Source: Clostridium ljungdahlii DSM 13528
GTDB lineage: Bacteria > Bacillota > Clostridia > Clostridiales > Clostridiaceae
Assembly: GCF_000143685.1 (NCBI RefSeq)
Contig: NC_014328.1
Span: 496,001 to 560,000, forward strand
Reading direction: 5' to 3'
DNA: 64,000 bases
Below are positions 17,447 to 26,044 of this stretch, piece after piece. The position numbers and the translations under genes are program-made. The notes beneath the pieces are model-generated. The model made no database searches and had not been told where the DNA came from. It saw nothing but the letters and a program-made list of their open reading frames with translations. The first letter of the stretch is position 1; every line of letters begins with the position of its first letter.

Positions 17447-17887
17447 TCAAGTTTTAGCATATAGTTCTGTTGGATTGTAAAAGCAGTGATTTCCTACTTT
17501 TACTTGAAAACTTCCTGTGCCAGTGTAAGGGAAAGTCCACGGGCATGGGGCAAAGGGATTGAAGTACCAGAGAGAGTAGCCTGCAGTAAATAATCTGTTG
17601 CCTGCAAGTGCCCAGTCTGCTATGTCATAGTGTATTTCTTCAGGCACTGTTGACCAGATATTTTGAGGATTGGGAGCGCCCCCTAGTTCAGTACGCATAC
17701 AGTCAAATTGTCCTTTTTGATAAAGTACTTTTCTAAGGTCGCCTTGACCAATTCTCTGATATTCCCCATAGGGAACTCTAACTCTATTCATAATGGTAGT
17801 TGCCACTGCTTTCATACCATTTTCCCCTTCACCACCTGCTTCACATTTTATAATCCTAGCCAGCAGCTCTCTATATGAAAATGCCAT
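17447..17887 (-). CDS. cwlJ: Spore cortex-lytic hydrolase CwlJ
   Basis: 146 residues, all of it the Hydrolase_2 (SleB/CwlJ) domain and without signal peptide, as for CwlJ. Catalytic glutamate in LLARIIKCEAGGEGENGMKAV; further family motifs are MNRV, FDCM, NPQNIWSTVPEE and the end PFAPCPWTFPYTGTGSFQVKVGNHCFYNP. It cuts cortex peptidoglycan during germination, in the coat. Start has GAGGTG six bases upstream. The gerQ-like gene follows, its upstream frame overlapping the cwlJ stop, so the two form one operon expected to be made late in sporulation in the mother cell. Confidence 0.9.
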   Translation of the reverse strand: MAFSYRELLARIIKCEAGGEGENGMKAVATTIMNRVRVPYGEYQRIGQGDLRKVLYQKGQFDCMRTELGGAPNPQNIWSTVPEEIHYDIADWALAGNRLFTAGYSLWYFNPFAPCPWTFPYTGTGSFQVKVGNHCFYNPTELYAKT

Positions 17888-18071
17888 GATTTCACCTCGT
17901 ATATTTTGCTTACAATATTAGTGTATTTAAAAAGGCACTAAAAAGTTACAACCAGTATTTAGGAATAGTAATATATCTGCCAAAAAGTTTTATATTGTCT
18001 ATAAAAAAAGCTGCTATTGTTATATAATTAATTTATATATGTTAATAATTAATTGAAGGAGAGGTAAACTA

Positions 18072-19127
18072 ATGTTGAAAAAGAGAAGGTTTTTAAGCCC
18101 TATATTGACTGCCCTTGTACTATCAGTCACTTTAGGCACTGCAAATGTACAAGCTGCTACAGTAAAGAGAACAGATGGTGGGACCGGAGGAAGAATAGGT
18201 ACTGCCAATAAAGTAGCTTTAGATTTGTTTAGTAAATCTCAAAATGTAATATTGGTAAATGGATACGGATATGCAGATGCAGTAAGTGCTACGCCGCTTG
18301 CAAAGCAGCTTAATGCCCCAATACTTTTAACTCATGGAGATACTTTGGAATCTGAAGTTGATTCAACTATAAGCAGTTTGGGAGCAACAAAGGTATATAT
18401 AGTTGGAGGTACAGGAGTTGTATCTACAGATGTAGAGAATACTTTAAAAAATAAATATGATGTAGAACGTATAGCTGGTGTTACAGACAATACTAGAATG
18501 GGAACTAATGCGGAAGTTGCAAAAAAAGTTCTTAGTATGAGCAATCAGAAAAATGCAATACTGGTAAATGGACAGGATGGATATGCAGATTCACTTTCAG
18601 TAGCTTCAATTGCAGCTCAAAAGGGATATCCTGTATTGTTTGCATCTAAAACTCAAGTAGCACCTATAGTTAAAGATGTAATAACTTCCAAAGGATTAAC
18701 TATACAAGCAGTAGGTGGTAGTGGGGTTTTACCACAAGATGTAGTAACTTCCGTAGGTGGAACTAAAGTTACAAGCGATGCAGATTGTGCCAATAGATTT
18801 GCTACAAACTTAGCTGTTCTAAATTACTTTAAAAATAATGGTGGTTTGGATTTCAGTACTATATATGTAGCAGCAGGTGGAGCGGCAGAAGATCAATTTG
18901 CAGATGCCCTTGTAGCATCCGCTGCAGCAGCAAAAACTGGTTCACCAGTTATTTTAACAGGTTTAGGAGCAGGACAGTCACAGGTAATAGATGCTAATAG
19001 TTATATATTTGCAAATGCTAAGGATAATTCAAATGTAGTAATAGTTGGTGGAACAGATGTTGTTTCCCAGGACATACAAAATACTCTTCAAAGCACTGAT
19101 GATTTGCAAATCATAGGAATTGAGTAA
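18072..19127 (+). CDS. Secreted CWB2-only cell-wall-binding protein
   Basis: 351 residues: a signal peptide cut near VQAA (residue 28), then three CWB2 (cell wall binding repeat 2) modules filling the rest (about 35-135, 136-235, 236-351). Each module has the pattern ILVNGYGYADAVSATPLA and IYIVGGTGVVS. In clostridia, three tandem CWB2 modules anchor a protein to an anionic wall polymer. There is no extra domain, so it is a bare anchor or a minor S-layer subunit. The first module is odd in having GGTGGRIGTANKVA where others have GG.DRY.TA. Strong start (GAAGGAGAGG). Confidence 0.9.
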   Translation: MLKKRRFLSPILTALVLSVTLGTANVQAATVKRTDGGTGGRIGTANKVALDLFSKSQNVILVNGYGYADAVSATPLAKQLNAPILLTHGDTLESEVDSTISSLGATKVYIVGGTGVVSTDVENTLKNKYDVERIAGVTDNTRMGTNAEVAKKVLSMSNQKNAILVNGQDGYADSLSVASIAAQKGYPVLFASKTQVAPIVKDVITSKGLTIQAVGGSGVLPQDVVTSVGGTKVTSDADCANRFATNLAVLNYFKNNGGLDFSTIYVAAGGAAEDQFADALVASAAAAKTGSPVILTGLGAGQSQVIDANSYIFANAKDNSNVVIVGGTDVVSQDIQNTLQSTDDLQIIGIE

Positions 19128-19154
19128 AAAAGAGCCTTTGGGCTCTTTTTTTTA
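19126..19154 (+). terminator. Terminator after the CWB2-only gene
   Basis: AAAAAGAGCC pairs with GGCTCTTTTT around CTTTG, followed by more T; it starts at the stop codon. Confidence 0.9.
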
Positions 19155-19841
19155 TATAGGCATTTATTTATAAACATGGTCATTTGTATAGTAAATGACT
19201 ATGTTTATTTGTATTTGAACCCTGAACCTTTTTTAGAAACCTTCACTCAAAAAAGTTGTGAACTGTGAATTGTGAATTATAAATTGAAAAAAAGGATTTT
19301 TATAGATTGTGTAGAATAATATATAAGTGCTAGAAGTATAATTAAACGAGATTATTAATTTCCAAACATATAATAGGAATATATTTCCCATATAGCCGTA
19401 AATTACTACGACATAAAGTATGGAAAAACTAGAAATGATGTTGTATAATTGAATCATATCTTATTAATAGTAATTCATAAATCCTTTATCATAAGGTGTA
19501 AACCGTAGAAATTATGGATTTATTATGATATAATAGAGGATGAATTTGTTACTATTGTTATATAAGTATTAAAATTTTATGAAAAATCGCGTAAGATTGC
19601 ACAAAATTAGTAGAATGTGTAGTTTATATGTGGTATAATAAGGTCTGTTTCATAAATGTTGACCAAGCAGTATAAGTGTAAAGGAATGGGATTGTAAAAG
19701 AATGCATACATAATTGTAAAAATTACTTAAATAGCACTTAACCGCATGGAAATACATTTTAAGAAAGTATATATTTAAAATATATATATATATATAAAGA
19801 ATTTTAATTAAAATTCACTTAATCGAGGAGGGTATTACAAT
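19155..19841 (+). promoter_or_regulatory. Long gene-free leader/promoter region of the S-layer gene
   Basis: 687 bp without a credible gene. It holds a hairpin (AAACATGGTCATTT near 19173 with AAATGACTATGTTT near 19194), a GTGAATTGTGAATT-type array (about 19255-19283), and a stem TCATAAATCC/GGATTTAT (about 19475-19530). TATAATAAG at 19634 could be a -10 box. The last 60 bases hold a (TA)n run and the strong ribosome-binding site GAGGAGGG. Long leaders are common for abundant S-layer mRNAs; this role is inferred. Confidence 0.45.
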
Positions 19842-22800
19842 ATGAGTAAGAAAAGTACAAAGGCACTTGCAAGTGCTACACTTATGTCCTTAGTGTTAAC
19901 TACAGCTTTATCAGCAGGTCCTGTTAAAGCAGCATCACAAGTACAGCCAACAAGGGTAAGTGGTGGAGACAGATATGCAACAGCTGCAAAGGTTGCTACA
20001 ACAAACTGGACAACTTCAGACAGTGTTGTATTAGTATCAGGTGAAGGATATGCAGATGCAGTAAGTGCTTCCGCATTAGCTAAAAAATTAAACGCACCTA
20101 TACTTTTAACTACAGGAAATACACTTAACTCAGATGCACAAAGTGCATTAAACACATTAAAGCCAAAGAATGTATATGTTATTGGAGGAACTGCTTCAAT
20201 TTCACAGAGCATAAGAGATGGTCTTAAAGCTAACTATACTTTAACAGAGTTAGGCGGACAAAACAGATATGAAACTAACATAGCAGTAGCTAAAGAATTA
20301 GTTACATTAGGAGTTAGCCCTAGCAACGTTATGGTAGTTGGTGGACAAGGATTTGCAGATGCACTTTCTGTAGCACCAGTAGCAGCAGCAAAGGGACAAA
20401 TCTTATTATTAGCAAATAATGATCAAGCTTCATCTCAAGGAGCAATTGATTTTGTAAAAGACAATAAGTCAACAGCTACAATTGTTGGAACTTCAAATGT
20501 TATAAGCGATGCAATAAAGAATGCTTTTGGATCAACAGCAACTAGAGTAAATGGTGGATCAAGCAGATTTGACACTAACTTAGCTGTATTAAAGGCATTC
20601 AGCAGTGATTTAAAGGCTGACAAATTATATATAGCAAACGCAAGCGCAGCAGATCCAGATAATCTTTATGCAGATGCATTAGTTGCTTCCGCAGTAGCTG
20701 GAAAATATACTGCACCATTAGTATTAGTTGACAAAGATGGTACAGATGCAACTAATAATGCTGTAGCTTATATTAAGAGTGAAAATGCAAAGGAAATAGA
20801 TGTAATAGGTGGAACAAGCGTTGTTCCTGATTCAATAATCAGCGAAATTACTGGAACTCCAGTTGGTCCTGTCGATCCAGAAGTTTCTTCTGTAAGTGAT
20901 GTTGATTTAAATCAAGTTAAAGTTGTATTCAATCAGGAAGTTGATTCAGATACAGCTGAGGAAGTATCTAACTATAAAATTGATAATGTACAGTTAAATA
21001 ATAAAGGAACAAAAGATGGTGGTGGTACTGCGGATGCAAATAGTGCAAAAGCAACACTCCAGGATGATAACAAGACAGTTTTAATTACTCTTGCAAAATC
21101 AAAGAAACAAGGGGATAACTTAGATTTAACGGTAAAAAAAGGAATATTGTCTAGTGATAAGTCTACCACTATTCCTGAGTGCACTCAAAAAGTAAGCTTT
21201 AATGATACTACAGCTCCTACAATATCCTCAGTACAAGCTAGAGGAAATAATAAATTAACAGTTGAGTTTTCAGAACCAGTTAATTTTTCAAGTACGAGCG
21301 TAAGTCAAATAGCAAGTAAGTTTAAAATAAATGGTAAAAATATAACTAGTTTTGGATTAGATACAAGTATAAGCAAAATTGATGACTATGTTACAGGAAT
21401 AAATGCTGGAGAAGTTTGGGCAAATAAGATTGAGTTTTATTTTACATCATCACTTCCAACAGGAAATAATACACTAGAGGTATCAGATGGTGACCAAGCT
21501 AGTAATGGTGTTACAGGGAAATTATCCGATGTTGCTGGATTTCCATTTAAAGATTCTACACAGAATTTCAATGTTGATACTTTAACCACTGCACCACAAA
21601 TTACAAGCATAACTGCAGAAGATAGTGGAAAAATATATATTAATTTTGATAGACCAATGGATGCTAAAACAGCTACTGATGTATCTAATTATGGAATAAA
21701 TGGCGATAATAATAATCCGCCAGCTAATTCTGTAGAGCTTAAGAAAGATGATACTCAAGTTAAAATAAGCAATGTTACACTTAAAACAGGTTCAAATACA
21801 GTATATATTGATAATAATGTAAAAGATGCATATGGAAATTATATTCCTGATGATACAAGAAAAGATGTTACTTTAACTCAAGATACTGTTAAGCCTGCTG
21901 TATCATCAGTAGCTACATTAGATGATAAGACGATTCGTGTTAAATACAATAAGGATATAAACATTCAGTCAGGTAAAAATACATCTAATTACAAAATAAA
22001 AGATAACAGTGGTACTGATATATCTAGCCAAATAGGAAATAGTGATGGAACAATTACTGTACCAGGTGGGTCATCTAGTGATACTTCAGCAAGTGTATTT
22101 GACATTCATATGGCAAATAAGTTAAGTGATTCTAAGTATAGTATAACAATTAAAAATATTAGAGATATAGCATCAACACCAAATACTATGCCTGATTACA
22201 CTACTACGTTTGATGGATATGGTGATGTAGCACCAACTGTCACAGGAGCATACAAAGCAGCTGCTGGAGAAGACCCACAAAGAAAAGTTGTTGTATATTT
22301 TAATAAAGAAATGGATTCAAGTTCAATAGATGATGTTTCTAACTATAAATTTAAGGATAATTCCTCAGATGCTGATTTTATAGCATTACCAAGTGGAACT
22401 ACTATTTCAGCAGGCTCTAATAATAAGAGTGCTACTATAAAATTCCCAAGTAGTTATACAACTAACCTTAGTGATCCTGCTAGTAATGAGAATAAAATTA
22501 AGGAATTAGCAGTAGTTGGGGTTAAAGATGTTAATGGTAATGCTTTAAGTGTATCTTATCAATCAGGTACATTGGCAGTAAATACTAACCTTCCTACTAT
22601 TGATTCTAAATCAGTTTCATTCGATTATGATGGAAATGATTTAACAGTTAAATTTAAATATATAGGTACTAATGTAGATGGCAGTACTTATACTGATACT
22701 ATAGATAAGTTAGATTATACGGACTTCAGAGTAAATGGTGTAGAGCCAAGCACAGGATCACTTAGTGGAGATAATGTAGTATTAAGATTTACTAAAAATG

Positions 22801-23429
22801 ATCCTATAGTTGCTGCTACTGATACTGGATATGGTTATGCAGGACGTGATACAACTAAAATTAATGCTGTTAAATATGCAGGATTAGGTGCAAAAATTAC
22901 TACAGTTTCTACTAATACAATAGATGTGGCTGGTCAATCAATAGCTTCAATGACTGTTGCAGGTGGTACTGCTGTTGTTGCTTATGATTATAATGCTGCA
23001 CCAAAGACTATAGCTAAGGATTGGAGAACAGGTGTTGTTGGTGATACTAATGATAATCTTACTGGTGTTGGTACTGCTGGTGATGGATTTATTGATGTTA
23101 CGTTTGATACCCCAATTGATCCTCAGAGTGGAATAAGTAAGGATGGTTTTACATTCACATCAAATGTTGATGGCCAACCTTTGAAGGCTAAGGCAGTATA
23201 TGTTAGTGGCAATACTATTAGATTTACTTTTGATACTAGTGCTGACAATGTTTCTAAAGATATGTATCAAAAGTACTTCAAAACTGGTAGCGTATTTACA
23301 GTAAATGCTAAGGATACAGTTACAGTTAGAACAATACAAGATCAAGATGATAATTATGCTACTTATAAACCATCAAGTGATGATATAAATATTAGAACAA
23401 TTAATTTCGATGGAGTTGGTACTAACTAA
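19842..23429 (+). CDS. Major S-layer protein (CWB2 anchor plus Ig-like repeats)
   Basis: 1195 residues. Signal peptide to about residue 30 (ends AGPVKAAS). Three CWB2 modules (about 36-335: GGDRYATAAKVA, GGQNRYETNIAVAKEL, GGSSRFDTNLAVLKAF) anchor it to the wall. The rest is a run of Ig-like modules of the SwmB/Big_5 type, each with a phrase like KVVFNQEVDSDTAEEVSNYKI or IYINFDRPMDAKTATDVSNY, then DTKP-type linkers. The strong ribosome-binding site, long leader and size suggest the main surface array protein. It is paralogous along its length to the protein at 42.2 kb. Confidence 0.92.
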   Translation: MSKKSTKALASATLMSLVLTTALSAGPVKAASQVQPTRVSGGDRYATAAKVATTNWTTSDSVVLVSGEGYADAVSASALAKKLNAPILLTTGNTLNSDAQSALNTLKPKNVYVIGGTASISQSIRDGLKANYTLTELGGQNRYETNIAVAKELVTLGVSPSNVMVVGGQGFADALSVAPVAAAKGQILLLANNDQASSQGAIDFVKDNKSTATIVGTSNVISDAIKNAFGSTATRVNGGSSRFDTNLAVLKAFSSDLKADKLYIANASAADPDNLYADALVASAVAGKYTAPLVLVDKDGTDATNNAVAYIKSENAKEIDVIGGTSVVPDSIISEITGTPVGPVDPEVSSVSDVDLNQVKVVFNQEVDSDTAEEVSNYKIDNVQLNNKGTKDGGGTADANSAKATLQDDNKTVLITLAKSKKQGDNLDLTVKKGILSSDKSTTIPECTQKVSFNDTTAPTISSVQARGNNKLTVEFSEPVNFSSTSVSQIASKFKINGKNITSFGLDTSISKIDDYVTGINAGEVWANKIEFYFTSSLPTGNNTLEVSDGDQASNGVTGKLSDVAGFPFKDSTQNFNVDTLTTAPQITSITAEDSGKIYINFDRPMDAKTATDVSNYGINGDNNNPPANSVELKKDDTQVKISNVTLKTGSNTVYIDNNVKDAYGNYIPDDTRKDVTLTQDTVKPAVSSVATLDDKTIRVKYNKDINIQSGKNTSNYKIKDNSGTDISSQIGNSDGTITVPGGSSSDTSASVFDIHMANKLSDSKYSITIKNIRDIASTPNTMPDYTTTFDGYGDVAPTVTGAYKAAAGEDPQRKVVVYFNKEMDSSSIDDVSNYKFKDNSSDADFIALPSGTTISAGSNNKSATIKFPSSYTTNLSDPASNENKIKELAVVGVKDVNGNALSVSYQSGTLAVNTNLPTIDSKSVSFDYDGNDLTVKFKYIGTNVDGSTYTDTIDKLDYTDFRVNGVEPSTGSLSGDNVVLRFTKNDPIVAATDTGYGYAGRDTTKINAVKYAGLGAKITTVSTNTIDVAGQSIASMTVAGGTAVVAYDYNAAPKTIAKDWRTGVVGDTNDNLTGVGTAGDGFIDVTFDTPIDPQSGISKDGFTFTSNVDGQPLKAKAVYVSGNTIRFTFDTSADNVSKDMYQKYFKTGSVFTVNAKDTVTVRTIQDQDDNYATYKPSSDDINIRTINFDGVGTN

Positions 23430-23455
23430 TCTTACTTAATATATGTAAATAAGGT

Positions 23456-23486
23456 AAAGAGGACAGGTATTACTTGTTCTCTTTAC
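23456..23486 (+). terminator. Terminator after the S-layer gene
   Basis: AAAGAGGACAG pairs with CTTGTTCTCTTT (one bulge), followed by ACTAAA; modest T content. Confidence 0.6.
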
Positions 23487-23595
23487 TAAATAAATGAACG
23501 GATAAAATTGTACTGACATATCTTAAAATGTCTTTAAGTCATAAAAATTGCTGGGTCCTACTCTGGCTGAAAAATTAAATAGTCAAATCAATATG

Positions 23596-23626
23596 GAGAG
23601 TATCCCTTGAGGGTATTCTCTTTTTT
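23596..23626 (+). terminator. Second strong terminator with no gene before it
   Basis: GAGAGTATCCC, loop TTGA, GGGTATTCTC and six T. It lies 167 bp past the S-layer stop and 110 bp past the first terminator. It is either a backup terminator or the end of a short untranslated transcript (about 23490-23626). Confidence 0.8.
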
Positions 23627-23721
23627 GTAGCAAATATCTGATAAAGATCTTATATTATATTTTAGAGGTTGAAATATAAAATTATAGATGTCATAATATA
23701 AAAACAGTATCCTTATTGTCG

Positions 23722-23814
23722 GTGAGAAACTTGGATAATGAAACAAAGCAAATGTTTCAATTTGTTTTGGAAAAATTAGATAATATGGGAAAAAGACAAG
23801 ATGAAATATATTAG
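23722..23814 (+). pseudogene. Remnant of a small Clostridium-type hypothetical gene
   Basis: The frame reads RNLDNETKQMFQFVLEKLDNMGKRQDEIY then a stop. This resembles the N-terminal repeat of small 'DNET.....L.KLD' proteins common in clostridia, which normally continue for another 40-80 residues. No ribosome-binding site precedes it and the frame breaks after 30 codons. The sequence from 23630 to 24098 otherwise has no gene; a degenerate piece like the GGTGCC repeats (CCCACTAGGGTGACAGG) is near 23948. Confidence 0.35.
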
Positions 23815-24098
23815 GTAAAAGAAAAGAAAAACTAATTAATTCGGATAGAATACTTTCTTATTTCATTCAGAGCGGAAAGAGAGAATTATATAGAATGTAC
23901 GTGGAAAGTGCAATAAGGTGACAGAAATTTTGGTGAAGTATAAATCCCACTAGGGTGACAGGTGATAGTTTAGATATGGATGCATAAATTTAAACGACTA
24001 TATGGAATAGTATAACAATTTCTGATAACATATATGATATAATATATATTAAACATATATTATTTGATGTTTATTTTGAAAAAAGAAGGCTTTGATAT

Positions 24099-24524
24099 AT
24101 GAAAAATTACATTAATATTTTATCTTTAAATAATGAAGTTAACAGAAATAGGGTATCGAATGCTGTGTCAAAATCAAATGGAGAATCTTTTGCTAATATT
24201 TTTAACAGAGCTATTAAGTGCAATACTTGTTCATCTAATATTTGTTCTGTTGAAGAATTGAATGAAAGTTTAAAGGAAGACTTAGACAAAAGAGTTGACG
24301 TTGCTGTTGAAAGATTGGCAGGTTTCTTTGGAATTGGAAAACATTTAATGGCTGCTATATTGAAGTACTTGCATATAGATCCTAAAGATTTACTTGATCC
24401 AGCTAGAAAACAAGATATAGTAGATACTTTATCGAAACAATTTGGATTAAATAAACATAAATCTGATGCTCTTTATAATTTAATAAGTGATTTAGGAATA
24501 AGTGCCTGCCGCCAAGCGGGATAA
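24099..24524 (+). CDS. Small cysteine-containing protein, unknown
   Basis: 141 residues with GAAGG nine bases before the ATG. No signal peptide. A cluster IKCNTCSSNICSVEEL lies at about 47-62; the second half (about 75-135) is predicted helical (VERLAGFFGIGKHLMAAILKYL, then DPARKQDIVDTLSKQFGLNKHKSDALYNLI). The last six residues (ACRQAG) and the stop come from a GGTGCC-type repeat, so the original C-terminus may have been lost. No family recognised. Confidence 0.55.
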   Translation: MKNYINILSLNNEVNRNRVSNAVSKSNGESFANIFNRAIKCNTCSSNICSVEELNESLKEDLDKRVDVAVERLAGFFGIGKHLMAAILKYLHIDPKDLLDPARKQDIVDTLSKQFGLNKHKSDALYNLISDLGISACRQAG

Positions 24525-24549
24525 AAATATTCCAATGCGGTGACAGGCA
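24502..24549. repeat. GGTGCC-type intergenic repeat, copy 1 (overlaps a gene end)
   Basis: GTGCCTGCCGCC ... GGTGACAGGCA with CGGGATAAAAATATTCC between. This is a diverged copy of the 51-bp unit at 25.2 and 26.0 kb. It supplies the end of the preceding frame. Confidence 0.7.
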
Positions 24550-24557
24550 TCTATTGC

Positions 24558-25169
24558 TTAATAGGACTTTATAAATTGCTGGGTCCAATAACATGTTCCA
24601 TTAGAATTTTTAGCGAGACCAACTCCTATTTGATTAAAACTTGGGTTTAAAATATTGGATCTATGTCCTGGAGAGTTCATCCAGGAATTCATTACCTCCT
24701 GTGCAGTTCTTTGTCCCATGGCAATATTTTCGCCAGCAGCAGTAAATTTTATGCCGAAATTTTGCATCATGGTAAAAGGTGAACCGTAGGTAGGAGATGT
24801 GTGGTCAAAATATCCTTTGTTAGCCATATCTTGAGATTTGTATCTGGCCACTCTTGATAGTTCCCAATTTGTTGTAAATGGTTGTAATCCTGCATTTACT
24901 CTTGCTTGATTTACCAGGCTTATAACTTGATTTTCCATTGTTTTCACATCTATATTTGGAATAGATATCTTTTGTCCTGGTATTATCATGGCAGGATTTG
25001 CAATCTGCGGATTGGCAGATATGAGCTCACTTATTCCCACTTGGTTTTTTACTGCAATTTTCCACATGGTATCTCCAGATACTACGGTATAAGTTGACGA
25101 TTGTGCGTGAACTGCGCCTGTAGACAATACAAAACATAATATCAAACTTGATAAAAAACTTTTTTTCAA
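24558..25169 (-). CDS. Secreted LysM plus CAP (SCP/PR1-like) protein
   Basis: 203 residues from the TTG at 25169. I chose this because GAGGTG lies six bases before it; the upstream GTG at 25178 is part of that site. Signal peptide to about residue 24 (ends VHAQ). One LysM domain (about 27-72, YTVVSGDTMWKIAV) binds peptidoglycan. The CAP domain (about 80-203) has VNQARVNAGLQPF, KSQDMANKGYFDHTSP, GENIAMGQ, MNSWMNSPGHRSNIL and the end CYWTQQF, as in YkwD-type proteins. The family is secreted; its activity in bacteria is not settled. Confidence 0.92.
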   Translation of the reverse strand: MKKSFLSSLILCFVLSTGAVHAQSSTYTVVSGDTMWKIAVKNQVGISELISANPQIANPAMIIPGQKISIPNIDVKTMENQVISLVNQARVNAGLQPFTTNWELSRVARYKSQDMANKGYFDHTSPTYGSPFTMMQNFGIKFTAAGENIAMGQRTAQEVMNSWMNSPGHRSNILNPSFNQIGVGLAKNSNGTCYWTQQFIKSY

Positions 25170-25219
25170 TGAAATCACCTCAGTATATTTTGTGATAGAT
25201 ATAAAAATTTATCCCACTA

Positions 25220-25270
25220 GGTGCCTGGCACCGAGCGGGACATTTACAACCCCATTCGGTGCCAGGCACC
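25220..25270. repeat. 51-bp GGTGCC repeat, copy 2
   Basis: GGTGCCTGGCACC, a 26-base middle with GCGGGACATTT and ACAACCCCATTCG, then a second GTGCCAGGCACC. Both ends are small palindromes. It lies just before the phosphoesterase gene, and a near-identical copy in the same direction lies just after it. Confidence 0.85.
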
Positions 25271-25292
25271 AAAGAGAAAGGAATGATGAACT

Positions 25293-25985
25293 ATGAAGAT
25301 AGCAATTATTTCCGATATACACGGAAATCTGGAAGCACTTAAAGCAGCACTTTGTGATATAGAAAAAAAAAGCATTGACACTATCATATGTCTTGGAGAC
25401 TTGGTAGGATATGGACCTTATCCTAATGAAGTAATTCAGCTTGTAAGAGAAAAGCACATATTAAATATACTTGGCAACTACGATGCAGCAGTGCTTGAGA
25501 AAAAATTTAATTACATAAGAGACAATGAAGTCAATAAATTTTGTATGCCTTGGGCGGCAGAAGAACTATCAGAGGAAAACAGGGATTATTTAAACTCACT
25601 TCCTGGAGAAATAGTACTTAATTTTGGAAGTAAAAAATTTCATTTTGTACATGGAAGCAATAGATCCATAAACGAATATTTAAAGGAAAATTCAAAAGAA
25701 GCAGAAGAAGCAATGGATGTGCTAGAAGAAGATGTTCTAATATGTGCTCACACCCATATTCCTTATAGAAAGAAGTATGGTGATAAAATTCTCTTAAATG
25801 ATGGAAGTATTGGAAAACCTAAGATAGGCAGACCTAATGGAACTTATCTCATAATGGAACCGGGCGAGGATGTAAAAAGTTCTATTGTAGAATTTACTTA
25901 TGACTATGAAAAAACAGTGAAGGCCATGGAGAAAGAAGGCATACACAGAGCCTGCATAAAAAATATAAAAACTGGAATAGAATAA
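25293..25985 (+). CDS. Calcineurin-like metallophosphoesterase (YfcE/MJ0936 type)
   Basis: 230 residues. Metal-binding motifs in order: SDIHGNLEAL (D-x-H, residues 8-10), LGDLVGYGP (GD), ILGNYD (GN[HY]D; here Y replaces H, as in this subgroup), HFVHGS (GH-like) and CAHTHIPY (GHTH-like). It hydrolyses phosphodiesters with two metal ions in the cytosol; the substrate is unknown. AAAGGA precedes the ATG. The gene is bracketed by two 51-bp repeats in the same orientation, a possible sign of past movement. Confidence 0.9.
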   Translation: MKIAIISDIHGNLEALKAALCDIEKKSIDTIICLGDLVGYGPYPNEVIQLVREKHILNILGNYDAAVLEKKFNYIRDNEVNKFCMPWAAEELSEENRDYLNSLPGEIVLNFGSKKFHFVHGSNRSINEYLKENSKEAEEAMDVLEEDVLICAHTHIPYRKKYGDKILLNDGSIGKPKIGRPNGTYLIMEPGEDVKSSIVEFTYDYEKTVKAMEKEGIHRACIKNIKTGIE

Positions 25986-25988
25986 ATT

Positions 25989-26039
25989 GGTGCCAGGCAC
26001 CGAGTGGGACATTTACAACCCCATTCGATGCCAGGCACC
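25989..26039. repeat. 51-bp GGTGCC repeat, copy 3
   Basis: Direct repeat of copy 2 with only four or so differences (for example GAGTGGG for GAGCGGG, ATGCC for GTGCC). It fills the gap between the convergent phosphoesterase and M16 genes, where its GGTGCCAGGCACC palindromes could stop transcription. Confidence 0.85.
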
Positions 26040-26044
26040 TTAGT

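Noticed and set aside
19233..19457. 74-codon minus-strand frame upstream of the S-layer gene
   Set aside because: AT-rich leader, no ribosome-binding site, hydrophobic by composition only.
23539..23570. Possible remnant of a CAP-protein gene end (AATTGCTGGGTCC also occurs at the end of the LysM/CAP gene)
   Set aside because: The match is only 13 bases and the frame beyond it shows no CAP motif; chance cannot be excluded.
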